64,000 nucleotides of DNA, from the NCBI RefSeq assembly GCF_007827695.1, contig NZ_VITA01000011.1:1-64000 (forward strand), read 5' to 3'. The notes beneath the pieces were generated by a model. The model made no database searches. It was not told where the DNA came from and saw only the letters and a program-made list of their open reading frames with translations. A program made the position numbers and the translations under genes. Shown here piece after piece: positions 44,591 to 53,604 of this stretch. Origin of the DNA: Sinorhizobium medicae (GTDB taxonomy: Bacteria; Pseudomonadota; Alphaproteobacteria; Rhizobiales; Rhizobiaceae). Position 1 is the stretch's first letter. Each line of letters begins with the position of its first letter.

Positions 44591-45168
44591 CAGTGCGACC
44601 GCGTCGTCGGCGTCGGTCCGTCGGGGTGGATTTCCGCCGCCATCAGGCCCTTTTCCCCGTCACCGAAACGGCAGAGCACCACCTGTCCGGGCCGCAACTC
44701 CGTCAGCCCGAAACGGCGCAGCGTTTCCATATGCACGAAAATGTCCTCAGTGCCTTCGCCGCGGGTCAGGAAGCCGAAGCCCTTGGTCCGGTTGAACCAC
44801 TTCACCAGCACGCGCTCCAGCCCGCTCGTCGGCGTCACCTGGACATGGGTTCTGACCGGTGGCATCTGGGAGGGGTGAACGGCGGTTGACTGATCCATGG
44901 AGAGAATACGGAACGCCTGGTAGCCGCGATCCCGCTTCTGGATCAGGGCGACGACACGCGCACCCTCCAGAACCGTCTGGTATCCGTCGCGCCTGAGGCA
45001 GGTCACATGCAGCAAAACGTCTTGCATGCCGTTGTCCGGAACGATGAAGCCGAAGCCCTTGGCAACGTCGAACCACTTGATAACGCCGGTGATTTCGGTG
45101 AGGTCAAGGGCGTCGTTGCCGAATTCGCCATTATGGATGACGTCTTTAGAAGATGTCCTGTCAGCCAT
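44590..45168 (-). CDS. Two-domain cold-shock protein
   Basis: 192 residues. Two cold-shock domains: residues ~28-90 (GVIKWFDVAKGFGFIVPDNG) and ~118-185 (VLVKWFNRTKGFGFLTRGEG). Both keep the RNP1 (KGFGFI) motif; in the first domain the RNP2-like VLLHV replaces the usual VFVHI. It binds single-stranded RNA or DNA. Followed directly by the DUF192 gene. Confidence 0.93.
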   Translation of the reverse strand: MADRTSSKDVIHNGEFGNDALDLTEITGVIKWFDVAKGFGFIVPDNGMQDVLLHVTCLRRDGYQTVLEGARVVALIQKRDRGYQAFRILSMDQSTAVHPSQMPPVRTHVQVTPTSGLERVLVKWFNRTKGFGFLTRGEGTEDIFVHMETLRRFGLTELRPGQVVLCRFGDGEKGLMAAEIHPDGPTPTTRSH

Positions 45169-45364
45169 TCTCGCAGCCCCTCGTTACGCGCAACACTTCG
45201 ATACGGTTAACTGATTCTTATGGGCCAGAATAACATCGTCCCGCAGCGCGTGTGCAAGTCCCCCGACGTATTTTGGTCTGAGACGTTTATAGGGACGCAG
45301 CCTTGCGTCTGGCTTGCCGCCGTTTCACTATACGCCATCTTTCACCAAACAGGGACATTCTCCA

Positions 45365-45805
45365 ATGCGGTATCTGCATACGATGGTTCGCGTCAACGAC
45401 CTCGACAAGGCCCTTCATTTCTATTGCAAGCTTTTCGGGCTCCAGGAGATTCGCCGATACGAGAACGAGAAAGGCCGCTTCACGCTCGTTTTCCTCGCCG
45501 CTCCCGGCGATATCGATCGCGCCAAAAGCGAAGCCGCGCCATGCCTGGAACTCACCTATAACTGGGACCCGGAGGAGTATACCGGCGGGCGGAATTTCGG
45601 CCACCTCGCCTATGAGGTCGACGATATCTATGCGTTCTGCAAGCACCTGATGGATGGTGGCGTTACGATCAACCGTCCGCCTCGCGACGGCCACATGGCT
45701 TTCGTGCGGTCGCCCGACGGCATCTCCATCGAGATCCTGCAGAAAGGCGAGCGCCTTCCCGCCCAGGAACCCTGGGCCTCCATGGCCAACACAGGCGAAT
45801 GGTAA
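45365..45805 (+). CDS. gloA: Lactoylglutathione lyase (glyoxalase I)
   Basis: 146 residues from ATG 45365 (MRYLHTMVRV); an upstream ATG at 45314 is not needed. Metal ligands are His5, Glu in CLELTYN, His in FGHLAYEVDD and Glu in ISIEIL. It converts the methylglyoxal-glutathione adduct to S-lactoylglutathione. Single gene; a hairpin lies 120 nt downstream. Confidence 0.95.
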   Translation: MRYLHTMVRVNDLDKALHFYCKLFGLQEIRRYENEKGRFTLVFLAAPGDIDRAKSEAAPCLELTYNWDPEEYTGGRNFGHLAYEVDDIYAFCKHLMDGGVTINRPPRDGHMAFVRSPDGISIEILQKGERLPAQEPWASMANTGEW

Positions 45806-46215
45806 GTACGGGCGCGTGGTAAGCCTCGCGCAATTGCCCCCGGTTACACCTTAGACGCCGCCGGTCATGCTGAGCGGCGCGGGCGGCGCCGGTGCAAAAG
45901 GATCGAAAGAACAGCTGACGATCTTCAGGCCCGGTTATTACCGGGCCTTCGCGTATGTTTCGCGAAGCTGAAATAGGTTGTGCAGGTTTACAAATCATGC
46001 GGCTTTCATTACCTTGCCGCAGCAGACGTTGAAACGGGGCTCTGCTTCGTCGTCACTTGCGGGGATAGCCCTATACTTGCCTGACCTTTCCCGTGGGGAG
46101 CCGAGCGCTCTCCGCGTGAAAATGTTATTGCCGGGTCGGACGGTGTTCCTGAGTCGGATCGTGCGGCGTGCGCGGTGCAGAGCCACCCGCATGCACGAAG
46201 AGCGGGGAAAAGGCG
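45806..46215. other. Intergenic region between gloA and the M15-type lipoprotein
   Basis: 410 nt holding the hairpin listed separately and, on its right half, the promoter region of the lipoprotein gene. Short open frames on both strands are not supported by ribosome binding sites or recognisable sequence. Confidence 0.45.
45927..45948 (+). terminator. Hairpin downstream of gloA
   Basis: A perfect 9-bp stem (AGGCCCGGT / ACCGGGCCT) with a TATT loop, 121 nt after gloA. The following bases are mixed (TCGCGTATGTTT), so it is a weak intrinsic terminator at best. Confidence 0.5.
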
Positions 46216-47517
46216 TTGCAACATCTGGAAACAGGACGCGGTCTCCTGACAATCGGACGCGCCGCGGCATTATCCGTATCGCTGCTGGCACTCGCCGGAT
46301 GCGTTTCCGCCGTTGCGGATGGCGAGACGATCGACCCCCTCAAATCGCAGCAGACGGCGGAAGCATCATTGGCAGGCTCCCAGGAAATATCGCCGGGTAA
46401 GCAAGAGGCGGTGCCTGACGACAGGACCGCGCAGGCGCCCGACGGCGCGACGGCGGATGCCGGACAGAGCGCAGCCGTGCAGCCCGGCCTTACCATGCAG
46501 GGAACTGCGCTACGCGCCACATCATCGAGTATTTATGGAGAATCGCCGGCGGCGACATCCGCAGCCGTGCAGCCGGACCCAAGCAACCAGCCGACGCCAG
46601 CCGCCGCAGCACCGAGAATGAATGCCAGGACCAACAGCCTGTTCAGCAACGGGCAATCCGAGGCCCAAACGGCGAATCAGCCGCCGCAGGGGGCCTCGGC
46701 AGGGCAAACTCCTGCGGCAAACGAAACGATTGCGGCTACAGGTCCGACTGCCGCAGTCGATATGCCCGTGTCGGTACCGTTGCCTTTGAGCGCGCAGGCA
46801 GCACTGTCAGGAGCGACCGCGTCGGCCCTGCAACCGGTCGAAGTCGCTTCCGCAGCGGCGGTGAGCACGCCTTCCGCGGGCCCCGGCGAAGGCGAGAAGG
46901 AGACAAAAGGGGCGAAGAAGACCTGGACCCTGGCGAGCCTGTTCGCGCCCAAACGCAAGGAAATGCCGCGCGAAACACACGCTGCGCAAGCAAGCCGGAA
47001 GAAGACGATAACCGTGAGTAATGCGGGTCAGCCTCAGATCGCATCTCTCGCCTATGCTTCCCTGCCGGGCGTCAATATGAATCCGCTCTTCAGCGTGGAG
47101 CACGATGCGCATGCTGCCGACGAGGACGACGCGCCCTTGGAAGTGGCCAACCTCTCCGGCCTCGCCCGACTCACACCGAACGGCCTCATACTGCAAACCG
47201 AGAAGGTGGAAACAGGCTGCTTCAAACCGGAGCTTCTCAACATTTTGAGAACGGTGGAAGCGCATTACGGCCGCAAGGTCATGGTCACCTCGGGCCTGCG
47301 CGCCATCAAGGTCAACCGCAAGCGCCAGTCCCGACACACACGATGCGAGGCGGCCGACATTCAGGTGGCGGGCGTCAGCAAATGGGAGCTTGCAGATTTC
47401 CTGCGCAAAGTTCCGGGCCGCGGCGGCGTCGGCACCTATTGTCACACCGAATCCGTACACATCGACATCGGCCCGCAACGGGACTGGAACTGGCGGTGCC
47501 GCCGCCGCAAGGGTTGA
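46216..47517 (+). CDS. Lipoprotein with C-terminal peptidase M15-type (DUF882/YcbK-like) domain
   Basis: 433 residues from a TTG at 46216 with GGGGAAAAGG before it; a GTG at 46168 would only lengthen the leader. The lipobox LAGC (residues 26-29) gives a lipidated N-terminus. A ~270-residue Ala/Pro/Gln/Ser-rich, disordered-looking linker follows, then an M15-like domain (VMVTSGLRA, SRHTRCEAADIQV with His...Asp, and HIDIG) of about 115 residues. Such domains cut or bind peptidoglycan. Probably anchored in the outer membrane and reaching the wall. Confidence 0.8.
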   Translation: MQHLETGRGLLTIGRAAALSVSLLALAGCVSAVADGETIDPLKSQQTAEASLAGSQEISPGKQEAVPDDRTAQAPDGATADAGQSAAVQPGLTMQGTALRATSSSIYGESPAATSAAVQPDPSNQPTPAAAAPRMNARTNSLFSNGQSEAQTANQPPQGASAGQTPAANETIAATGPTAAVDMPVSVPLPLSAQAALSGATASALQPVEVASAAAVSTPSAGPGEGEKETKGAKKTWTLASLFAPKRKEMPRETHAAQASRKKTITVSNAGQPQIASLAYASLPGVNMNPLFSVEHDAHAADEDDAPLEVANLSGLARLTPNGLILQTEKVETGCFKPELLNILRTVEAHYGRKVMVTSGLRAIKVNRKRQSRHTRCEAADIQVAGVSKWELADFLRKVPGRGGVGTYCHTESVHIDIGPQRDWNWRCRRRKG

Positions 47518-47606
47518 CCACCGAGAGCCACGTCAAGCTAACCGTGGAGGCGAATGAGATGTCGCGACCGGCCGGTCATTTTTCTGGGAAAAAATGAAAC
47601 CTGCCA

Positions 47607-47635
47607 CTTGCGGGAATCCGAAGCCCTCTCTATAA
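47607..47635 (+). promoter_or_regulatory. Promoter of tRNA-Glu copy 1
   Basis: CTTGCG, 17 nt, CTATAA, close to the rhizobial sigma-70 consensus. The bases after the -10 box are GCCGCC, a GC-rich discriminator of the kind linked to stringent control. The tRNA begins 59 nt later. Confidence 0.75.
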
Positions 47636-47693
47636 GCCGCCTCGTCTTACAGCGACTGTCGTCTTTTCAGACGCACAAACGTCGTTGCAGCAG

Positions 47694-47769
47694 GCGCCCA
47701 TCGTCTAGCGGTCTAGGACGCCGCCCTTTCACGGCGGAAACACGGGTTCGATTCCCGTTGGGCGTGCCA
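47694..47769 (+). tRNA. tRNA-Glu (anticodon TTC), copy 1
   Basis: 76 nt with CCA. Acceptor GCGCCCA/TGGGCGT (first pair G-U), anticodon TTC in CCGCC-CTTTCAC-GGCGG, T arm ACGGG/CCCGT. Confidence 0.97.
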
Positions 47770-47901
47770 TTCTTTCCAGAGTTTTACTTGTCGATACTTG
47801 TCCTGGCTCGGGGCCTGCAGGTCCTATGCTGGATCATCGCCATAGGTCGAAACGATCTTCATGGGCTTTCGCAGAAAAATCAAAATTATCGCTTTTCGTC
47901 G

Positions 47902-47930
47902 CTTGCATGAATACGATGTGCTCTCTATAA
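47902..47930 (+). promoter_or_regulatory. Promoter of tRNA-Glu copy 2
   Basis: CTTGCA, 17 nt, CTATAA with the same GCCGCC discriminator; it is part of the repeat shared with copies 1 and 4. Confidence 0.75.
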
Positions 47931-47985
47931 GCCGCCTTGTCTTACAGCGACCTGCGCCTTTAACCGCAGAAAGTCGCTGCAGCAG

Positions 47986-48061
47986 GCGCCCATCGTCTAG
48001 CGGTCTAGGACGCCGCCCTTTCACGGCGGAAACACGGGTTCGATTCCCGTTGGGCGTGCCA
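47986..48061 (+). tRNA. tRNA-Glu (anticodon TTC), copy 2
   Basis: 76 nt, identical to copy 1 in the mature part including CCA. Confidence 0.97.
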
Positions 48062-48117
48062 TCCACCTCTTTTCTATTCCGTGTTTTTCATAGTATGGTG
48101 CTTACAGTCACCACCAG

Positions 48118-48192
48118 GCGCCCATCGTCTAGCGGTTAGGACGCCGCCCTCTCACGGCGGTAACACGGGTTCGAGTCCCGTTGGGCGTACCA
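48118..48192 (+). tRNA. tRNA-Glu (anticodon CTC)
   Basis: 75 nt with CCA. It differs from the neighbours by the CTC anticodon, a shorter D loop (GCGGTTAGG), a GAG in the T loop and discriminator A instead of G. It lacks the duplicated promoter block of the other three, so it is either read through from copy 2 or has its own divergent promoter. Confidence 0.97.
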
Positions 48193-48289
48193 TTCCCTTG
48201 TGTCGAATTCGCGCGATTCGATGTCGAGGTGAGCGTGAGACATCTCCGAATATTATCTCGGAAAAATCGAATTTTACGGCATGCGGTCT

Positions 48290-48318
48290 CTTGCGAGAAT
48301 CCAAAGCGATCTCTATAA
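48290..48318 (+). promoter_or_regulatory. Promoter of tRNA-Glu copy 4
   Basis: CTTGCG, 17 nt, CTATAA, GCCGCC discriminator, as in copies 1 and 2. Confidence 0.75.
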
Positions 48319-48377
48319 GCCGCCTTGTCTTACAGCGACTTGTGGTCTTTCCAGACGTACAAACGTCGTTGCAGCAG

Positions 48378-48453
48378 GCGCCCATCGTCTAGCGGTCTAG
48401 GACGCCGCCCTTTCACGGCGGAAACACGGGTTCGATTCCCGTTGGGCGTGCCA
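48378..48453 (+). tRNA. tRNA-Glu (anticodon TTC), copy 4
   Basis: 76 nt, identical to copies 1 and 2 in the mature part including CCA. Followed by the convergent recJ gene. Confidence 0.97.
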
Positions 48454-48516
48454 CTTGTCTTCAGGAAAATGCCGTAAGCCATTGATGCGCTGCGCGTAGT
48501 CGCATCACGTTGAACC

Positions 48517-50319
48517 TCAATGGGCTTTCGCAGCATCCGTCAGGCGCAGCTGCACCTTGCGTGTTCCCTGCCAGAGATCCGCCGACACGGATCCCGCGGC
48601 ATGGACCGTAGCGCCGCGATTGCCAAGCAGGAACGCGCCCAGCGGCGTCTCGGTGGCACGGAAGGCGATTCCTTCGATTCGACGGCCGTCCTGTCCTTCG
48701 AGAGTCACCTTAACGTGATTGGCGCCGACCTGCCTGCTGTCCCGCAGCCGATGTTGCGGGAAGGCGAAGAGCGGCTGCGGATGCCCTGAGCCGTAAGGCC
48801 CTGCCTGATCGAGAAGGTCGACGAGGTCCAGCGTCGCCCCGGCAGCTGCCATTGCACCATCGACCTTGAGTGTTTGGACGGCCACGAGATCGCGAACTGC
48901 AGTTTCGGCGCGTTCTTCGAAGAATTGCCGAAGTTGTCCGAGCTTACCTCTCTCGACCGTCAGCCCGGCAGCCATTGCATGCCCGCCACCCTTGATCAGA
49001 AGGCCGCTGTCGACGGCCGCGCGCACGAGCCGCCCCATGTCAAAGCCGTTGATCGAACGGCCGGATCCGGTGCCTCGACCGTTCGGGTCGAAGGCGATAG
49101 CGAAGGCCGGCCGACGGAATTTCTCTTTAATACGTGCGGCAATCAGTCCGACGATCCCGGGATGCCAATTCTCCCGGGCAGTGATAATTACGGACGCGCC
49201 CTCGCCTGTCCCGTATTCAGCCAGCACCTCGGCTTCAGCCTCCGCCAGCATGGCCGCTTCCATCGCCTGGCGATCGCGATTGAGTTCATCAAGCTGGCCG
49301 GCGATGATTTCAGCCTCCGCGGCGTCATCGAGGGTCAGCAGCCGGCTCCCGAGCGCAGCGTCACCGATACGCCCGCCGGCATTTATCCGTGGTCCCAGCA
49401 GGAAGCCGAGATGATAGGGCGTCACGGGTCCGCCGATCGCCGCCTTGCGCAGGAGCGCCGCGAGACCCGCATTGCCCATGTGCCGTGCAGCAATCAATCC
49501 TTTCACGACATAAGCCCGGTTGAGCCCCTTGAGCGGCACGACATCGCAGACGGTCGCGAGCGACACAAGGTCGAGCAGCGAAAGGAGGTCGAAGGACGCG
49601 ACGCGCGAATCGCCCTTCAGGCGCAGCACGCGCAATGTGTTGACGAGCACCAGGTAAACGACGCCAGCAGCACAAAGGTGCCCCTGGCCCGACAAATCGT
49701 CCTCGCGATTGGGATTGACCAGTGCATGGCAAGGGGGCAGCGTCGAGCCGACCTGGTGGTGGTCGACGACCACAACGTCGGTCCCGCGCTCTGCCGCCAC
49801 TGCAAACGATTCGTGACTGGTGGAACCGCAGTCGACGGTGACGATCAGTTCCGCGCCCCGATCGATCAACTGTTCGATCGCCTGCGGGTTGGGGCCGTAG
49901 CCTTCGAATATACGGTCGGGGATGTATATCTCGGTCGTTAGATCGAAATGGCGCAGGAAACGCACCATCAGCGCTGCTGAAGCCGCACCATCCACGTCGT
50001 AATCGCCAAAAACCACGATCTTCTCGCGGCGGCGTATCGCATCTGCAAGCCGCTCGGCAGCCTTGCGGCAATCGGTCAATATATCGGGGTCCGGCATCAG
50101 TGCGCGCAGCGTCGGATCAAGGAAGGCGCCGGCGTCGTCAAGTCCGACCCCACGCCCGGCAAGCACGCGCGCGATGAGCTCGGAATAGCCGTGAACCTGA
50201 CTTATGGCCAGTGCACGGTTCTGGCCCGCCTGATCGAGGCGCGACACCCACCGTTGTCCGCTTACAGAGCGTTCAACGCCGAGAAAAGCCCGCTGGATCG
50301 GATCCGCCAAAACGTCCAT
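48517..50319 (-). CDS. recJ: Single-stranded-DNA-specific exonuclease RecJ
   Basis: 600 residues. DHH-family motifs: DYDVDGAASAAL, VDCGSTSHE, VVVDHHQVG with the metal-binding DHH, then the DHHA1 domain with GGHAMAAGLTVE. It degrades single-stranded DNA 5' to 3' in recombination, base excision and mismatch repair. Together with the Ku genes it adds to the repair genes of this window. No close operon partner; hom is 128 nt upstream on the same strand. Confidence 0.95.
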   Translation of the reverse strand: MDVLADPIQRAFLGVERSVSGQRWVSRLDQAGQNRALAISQVHGYSELIARVLAGRGVGLDDAGAFLDPTLRALMPDPDILTDCRKAAERLADAIRRREKIVVFGDYDVDGAASAALMVRFLRHFDLTTEIYIPDRIFEGYGPNPQAIEQLIDRGAELIVTVDCGSTSHESFAVAAERGTDVVVVDHHQVGSTLPPCHALVNPNREDDLSGQGHLCAAGVVYLVLVNTLRVLRLKGDSRVASFDLLSLLDLVSLATVCDVVPLKGLNRAYVVKGLIAARHMGNAGLAALLRKAAIGGPVTPYHLGFLLGPRINAGGRIGDAALGSRLLTLDDAAEAEIIAGQLDELNRDRQAMEAAMLAEAEAEVLAEYGTGEGASVIITARENWHPGIVGLIAARIKEKFRRPAFAIAFDPNGRGTGSGRSINGFDMGRLVRAAVDSGLLIKGGGHAMAAGLTVERGKLGQLRQFFEERAETAVRDLVAVQTLKVDGAMAAAGATLDLVDLLDQAGPYGSGHPQPLFAFPQHRLRDSRQVGANHVKVTLEGQDGRRIEGIAFRATETPLGAFLLGNRGATVHAAGSVSADLWQGTRKVQLRLTDAAKAH

Positions 50320-50446
50320 TGTCTACCCGCCCGAAGTCCTACCGTTCTTAACGAAGATTTCGGCCCGGAAAAACCGAGGAGCGCGAACTTCGGCCCGCAA
50401 GGCACGAGTCGGAGCCGCTTCTCAACAGTTTTAATCAGGAAGTGCG

Positions 50447-51769
50447 CTACCAAGCCTTCGGACGCTCGATCCGAATCACCTGCGGTTCCCCGACAAGGTA
50501 TCCCTCGGCCTTGATCGAGACGATCGCTTTGCGCACGGAAGCCTCAAAGGTCGCATGCGTAACGAGGATGATCGTCTTCGGCTCGGCAGGATCGGCATAG
50601 TGCTTGGAATGCTGCATGATAGATTCGAGCGAAATGTCGTTGTCCGCCATCTGCTTCGCGACATTGGCGAAGACTCCGGTGCGGTCGACCACTTTGAGCC
50701 GGATGAAGTATCCGCCCTCGTGGCTCTGCATTCGGGCGCGCTTATAGGGAAGAAGCGCGTTCGCAGGGCGGCCGAATGCCGGAACGTGCTGCGCGCCGGG
50801 GCGGCTTTTCGCGATATCCGCGATATCGCCAAGCACTGCCGATGCGGTGGCATCCCCTCCGGCGCCGGGGCCGACCATCAGGAGTTCGCCGAGAATATCG
50901 GATTCGATCGCCACGGCATTTGTCACCCCATCGACCTGCGCGATGACGGTGTCATGTGGGACCATGGTCGGGTGTACGCGCTGCTCGATACCGCTTTCGG
51001 TACGCTGGGCGACCCCGAGAAGCTTGATGCGGTAACCGAGATCGGCGGCCGCCTGGATGTCCTCGATCGAGATGTTGGTAATGCCCTCAAGGTAGATATC
51101 GTCGGCAGCGATTGCGGTACCGAAGGCAAGGCTCGTCAGGATAGAGAGTTTATGCGCGGTGTCGTTGCCTTCGATGTCGAAGGCCGGATCGGCTTCGGCA
51201 TAGCCCAGACGCTGAGCTTCCTTGAGGCAGGCCTCGAAGGAGAGACCCTCTTTCTCCATCTTCGTCAGGATGTAATTGCATGTGCCGTTCATGATCCCGT
51301 AGACGCGCGAAATCGTGTTCCCGGTCATCGATTCGCGAAGCGCCTTGATGACGGGAATGCCACCGGCGACAGCCGCTTCATAGTTCAGAAGCGCACCATG
51401 CTTCTCGGCGATTTCCGCCAGCTCGATTCCGTGTGCTGCCAGAAGTGCCTTGTTGGCGGTCACCACATGGACGCCGTGCGTGAGCGCCGCCTTGACCGAG
51501 GCATAGGCCGGATCTCCGGTGCCGCCCATCAGTTCGACAAAGACGTCTATGCCTCCTTGCGACGCCAGAGAAACCGCGTCGTCGAACCAGGTGATGCCGG
51601 CAAGATCCACGCCCCGATCCTTTGATCTGTCCCTTGCCGTTACGGCCGTAATCTCGATCGCCCTTCCACATGTAGTCGCCAGTGTCTCATGACGATCCTG
51701 GAGGATCCGCACGAGCGAGGCACCGACTGTCCCCAAGCCCGCAATGCCGATTTTGAGGGCATCTGCCAT
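50447..51769 (-). CDS. hom: Homoserine dehydrogenase
   Basis: 440 residues. NAD(P)-binding GIAGLGTVGASLVRIL at the N-terminus, catalytic-domain segment YGIMNGTCNYILTKME and FAEADPAFDIEG-like YAEADPAFDIEGNDTAHK, and a C-terminal ACT domain (~residues 355-435, YFIRLKVVDRTGVFANVA) for threonine feedback. It reduces aspartate semialdehyde to homoserine. The aminotransferase lies 78 nt upstream on the same strand and is probably in the same transcript. Confidence 0.95.
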   Translation of the reverse strand: MADALKIGIAGLGTVGASLVRILQDRHETLATTCGRAIEITAVTARDRSKDRGVDLAGITWFDDAVSLASQGGIDVFVELMGGTGDPAYASVKAALTHGVHVVTANKALLAAHGIELAEIAEKHGALLNYEAAVAGGIPVIKALRESMTGNTISRVYGIMNGTCNYILTKMEKEGLSFEACLKEAQRLGYAEADPAFDIEGNDTAHKLSILTSLAFGTAIAADDIYLEGITNISIEDIQAAADLGYRIKLLGVAQRTESGIEQRVHPTMVPHDTVIAQVDGVTNAVAIESDILGELLMVGPGAGGDATASAVLGDIADIAKSRPGAQHVPAFGRPANALLPYKRARMQSHEGGYFIRLKVVDRTGVFANVAKQMADNDISLESIMQHSKHYADPAEPKTIILVTHATFEASVRKAIVSIKAEGYLVGEPQVIRIERPKAW

Positions 51770-51847
51770 AGCAAGTTCCTAACATGTAGAGGCGCCCCGC
51801 CAGACCGGGCGGGGCAATTTGGGTACGGAAACGGGCAATCCCGCTCC

Positions 51848-53065
51848 CTACCGATGTGCGTTGAGCGAGATGACGTTGTGCATCGTCTCGTCGGCCGAGG
51901 ACAGGAAGCGCTTTATGTTACGCGCGGCCTGGCGGATCCGGTGCTCGTTTTCCACGAGTGCGAGACGGACATAGTCGTCGCCCTGCTCGCCGAAGCCGAT
52001 GCCGGGCGCGACCGCGACATCCGCCTTCTCGACGAGAAGCTTGGAAAACTCGAGCGAGCCGAGATGACGGAACTTCTCGGGGATCTTTGCCCAGGCGAAC
52101 ATCGTCGCCGGCGGCGGCGGCACTTCGAAACCTGCTTTGCCGAAGCTCTCCACCATGACGTCACGGCGCCGTTTGTAGATGGAGCGCACCTCGGCTATAT
52201 CGCTGCCGTCACCGTTCAGCGCCTGCGTCGCCGCCACCTGAATCGGCGTGAAAGCGCCGTAGTCCAGATAGGACTTGACCCGCGTCAGCGCCGCGATCAG
52301 TCGCTCATTGCCGACAGCGAAGCCCATGCGCCAGCCCGGCATGGAAAAGGTCTTCGACATCGACGTGAATTCGACAGTCACATCGGTCGCACCGGGAACT
52401 TCCAGAACCGAGGGCGGCGGCGCGTCATTGAAGTAGATTTCCGAGTAGGCGAGGTCCGAGAGCACGATGATATCGTGTTTCTTCGCAAAGGCGACGACGT
52501 CCTTGTAGAAGTCGAGCGTGGCGACCTGCGCCGTGGGATTGGAGGGATAGTTGAGAACCAGAGCCAGAGGCTTCGGAATAGAATGCCGTACGGCGCGCTC
52601 CAGCGGAGGAAAAAAGGACTCGTCCGGCTCGACTGAAATCGAACGGATGACGCCTCCCGCCATCAGGAACCCGAATGCGTGGATGGGATAGGTCGGATTT
52701 GGGCAGAGGATGACGTCGCCGGGTGCGGTTATGGCCTGCGCCATGTTGGCGAAGCCTTCCTTGGAGCCGAGGGTCGCGACGACCTGCGTCTCCGGATTGA
52801 GCTTGACACCGAACCGACGTGCATAATAGGCGGCCTGGGCCCGTCGCAGACCCGGAATGCCCTTCGATGACGAATAACGATGCGTCCGCGGGTCCTGTAC
52901 GACCTCGCAGAGCTTGTCGACAATGGATTGCGGGGTGGGAAGATCCGGATTGCCCATACCGAGGTCGATGATGTCAGCACCGGCCGCTCGCGCGCTAGCT
53001 TTCAAACGGTTGACCTGTTCGAAAACATAAGGCGGCAAACGCCGGACTTTATGAAACTCTTCCAT
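51848..53065 (-). CDS. Class I/II aminotransferase (LL-diaminopimelate or alanine aminotransferase type)
   Basis: 405 residues, PLP fold type I. PLP lysine in SMSKTFSMPGWRMGF, tyrosine and aspartate contacts in LSDLAYSEIYF, and substrate arginine in DYVRLALVENEHR. Rhizobial genomes annotate this gene as LL-diaminopimelate aminotransferase or as an alanine/aspartate-type enzyme; sequence alone does not decide. Upstream of hom on the same strand. Confidence 0.9.
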   Translation of the reverse strand: MEEFHKVRRLPPYVFEQVNRLKASARAAGADIIDLGMGNPDLPTPQSIVDKLCEVVQDPRTHRYSSSKGIPGLRRAQAAYYARRFGVKLNPETQVVATLGSKEGFANMAQAITAPGDVILCPNPTYPIHAFGFLMAGGVIRSISVEPDESFFPPLERAVRHSIPKPLALVLNYPSNPTAQVATLDFYKDVVAFAKKHDIIVLSDLAYSEIYFNDAPPPSVLEVPGATDVTVEFTSMSKTFSMPGWRMGFAVGNERLIAALTRVKSYLDYGAFTPIQVAATQALNGDGSDIAEVRSIYKRRRDVMVESFGKAGFEVPPPPATMFAWAKIPEKFRHLGSLEFSKLLVEKADVAVAPGIGFGEQGDDYVRLALVENEHRIRQAARNIKRFLSSADETMHNVISLNAHR

Positions 53066-53189
53066 CTCCAGACCTCATTTGGCGCGCGGCTTTGCGAGCC
53101 CCTTGGGCTTTTGCTCGACATGCGCGGGGTGAACGGCCGTCACTGCGGCCATTCAACGCTTTGCGGCCAAATCACGAGAAAGGCAAGCT

Positions 53190-53495
53190 CTAATTCTCGA
53201 TCTCTTTCAGGGTATCGGCGCCGTGCTGCTCGGCCAGAAGCTGCAATTCCTTCAGGCGGCGCTGATACTCCGCCTCGGAGATCGCGCCGGACCGGCGTTG
53301 CCCGGCAAGTGCGGTCAGCCGCCCCTGCATGTTCAAGGCTTCCTCATTGGTCATCTGCGGCATGGCGGCGGGCTTCTGGCCGTAAACCGAGGGATAGGTG
53401 GCAAGGTCTGCTGTCGAATTGCAGCCCGCGAGGACGCTAGCGAAAATCAGTGCGGAAATCCGAGAAAGAGAACGCTGTTTTCCGACGACTAGCAT
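53190..53495 (-). CDS. Small lipoprotein of unknown function
   Basis: 101 residues from ATG 53495 (MLVVGKQRSLSRISAL); an ATG at 53519 is possible. Lipobox LAGC at about residue 25, then a helical C-terminus (RLTALAGQRRSGAISEAEYQ, a SHOCT-like repeat, KELQLLAEQHG). Outer membrane location is likely. Divergent from phaC. Confidence 0.72.
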   Translation of the reverse strand: MLVVGKQRSLSRISALIFASVLAGCNSTADLATYPSVYGQKPAAMPQMTNEEALNMQGRLTALAGQRRSGAISEAEYQRRLKELQLLAEQHGADTLKEIEN

Positions 53496-53604
53496 GCTGA
53501 CGATCACCTCTGTTTCCACGGCGCGACGATGCGCTAGCCCTTGTAATCATTTTCGGGCAGAATGTAAAAATACAAAACAAACAAGATGCTGTGGAGGAAA
53601 CCGG

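Larger units (their letters stand above)
47607..48453 (+). repeat. Tandem repeat of promoter plus tRNA-Glu units
   Basis: Three blocks (47607-47769, 47902-48061, 48290-48453) each hold promoter, a leader of about 50-60 nt with CTTACAGCGAC and TTGCAGCAG, and the same tRNA. Leaders 1 and 4 are closer to each other than to 2. This is a segmental duplication kept by selection or recent gene conversion. Confidence 0.8.

Noticed and set aside
47607..48453. CRISPR-like regular repeats
   Set aside because: The repeats are tRNA genes with their promoters, unevenly spaced and transcribed as tRNA.
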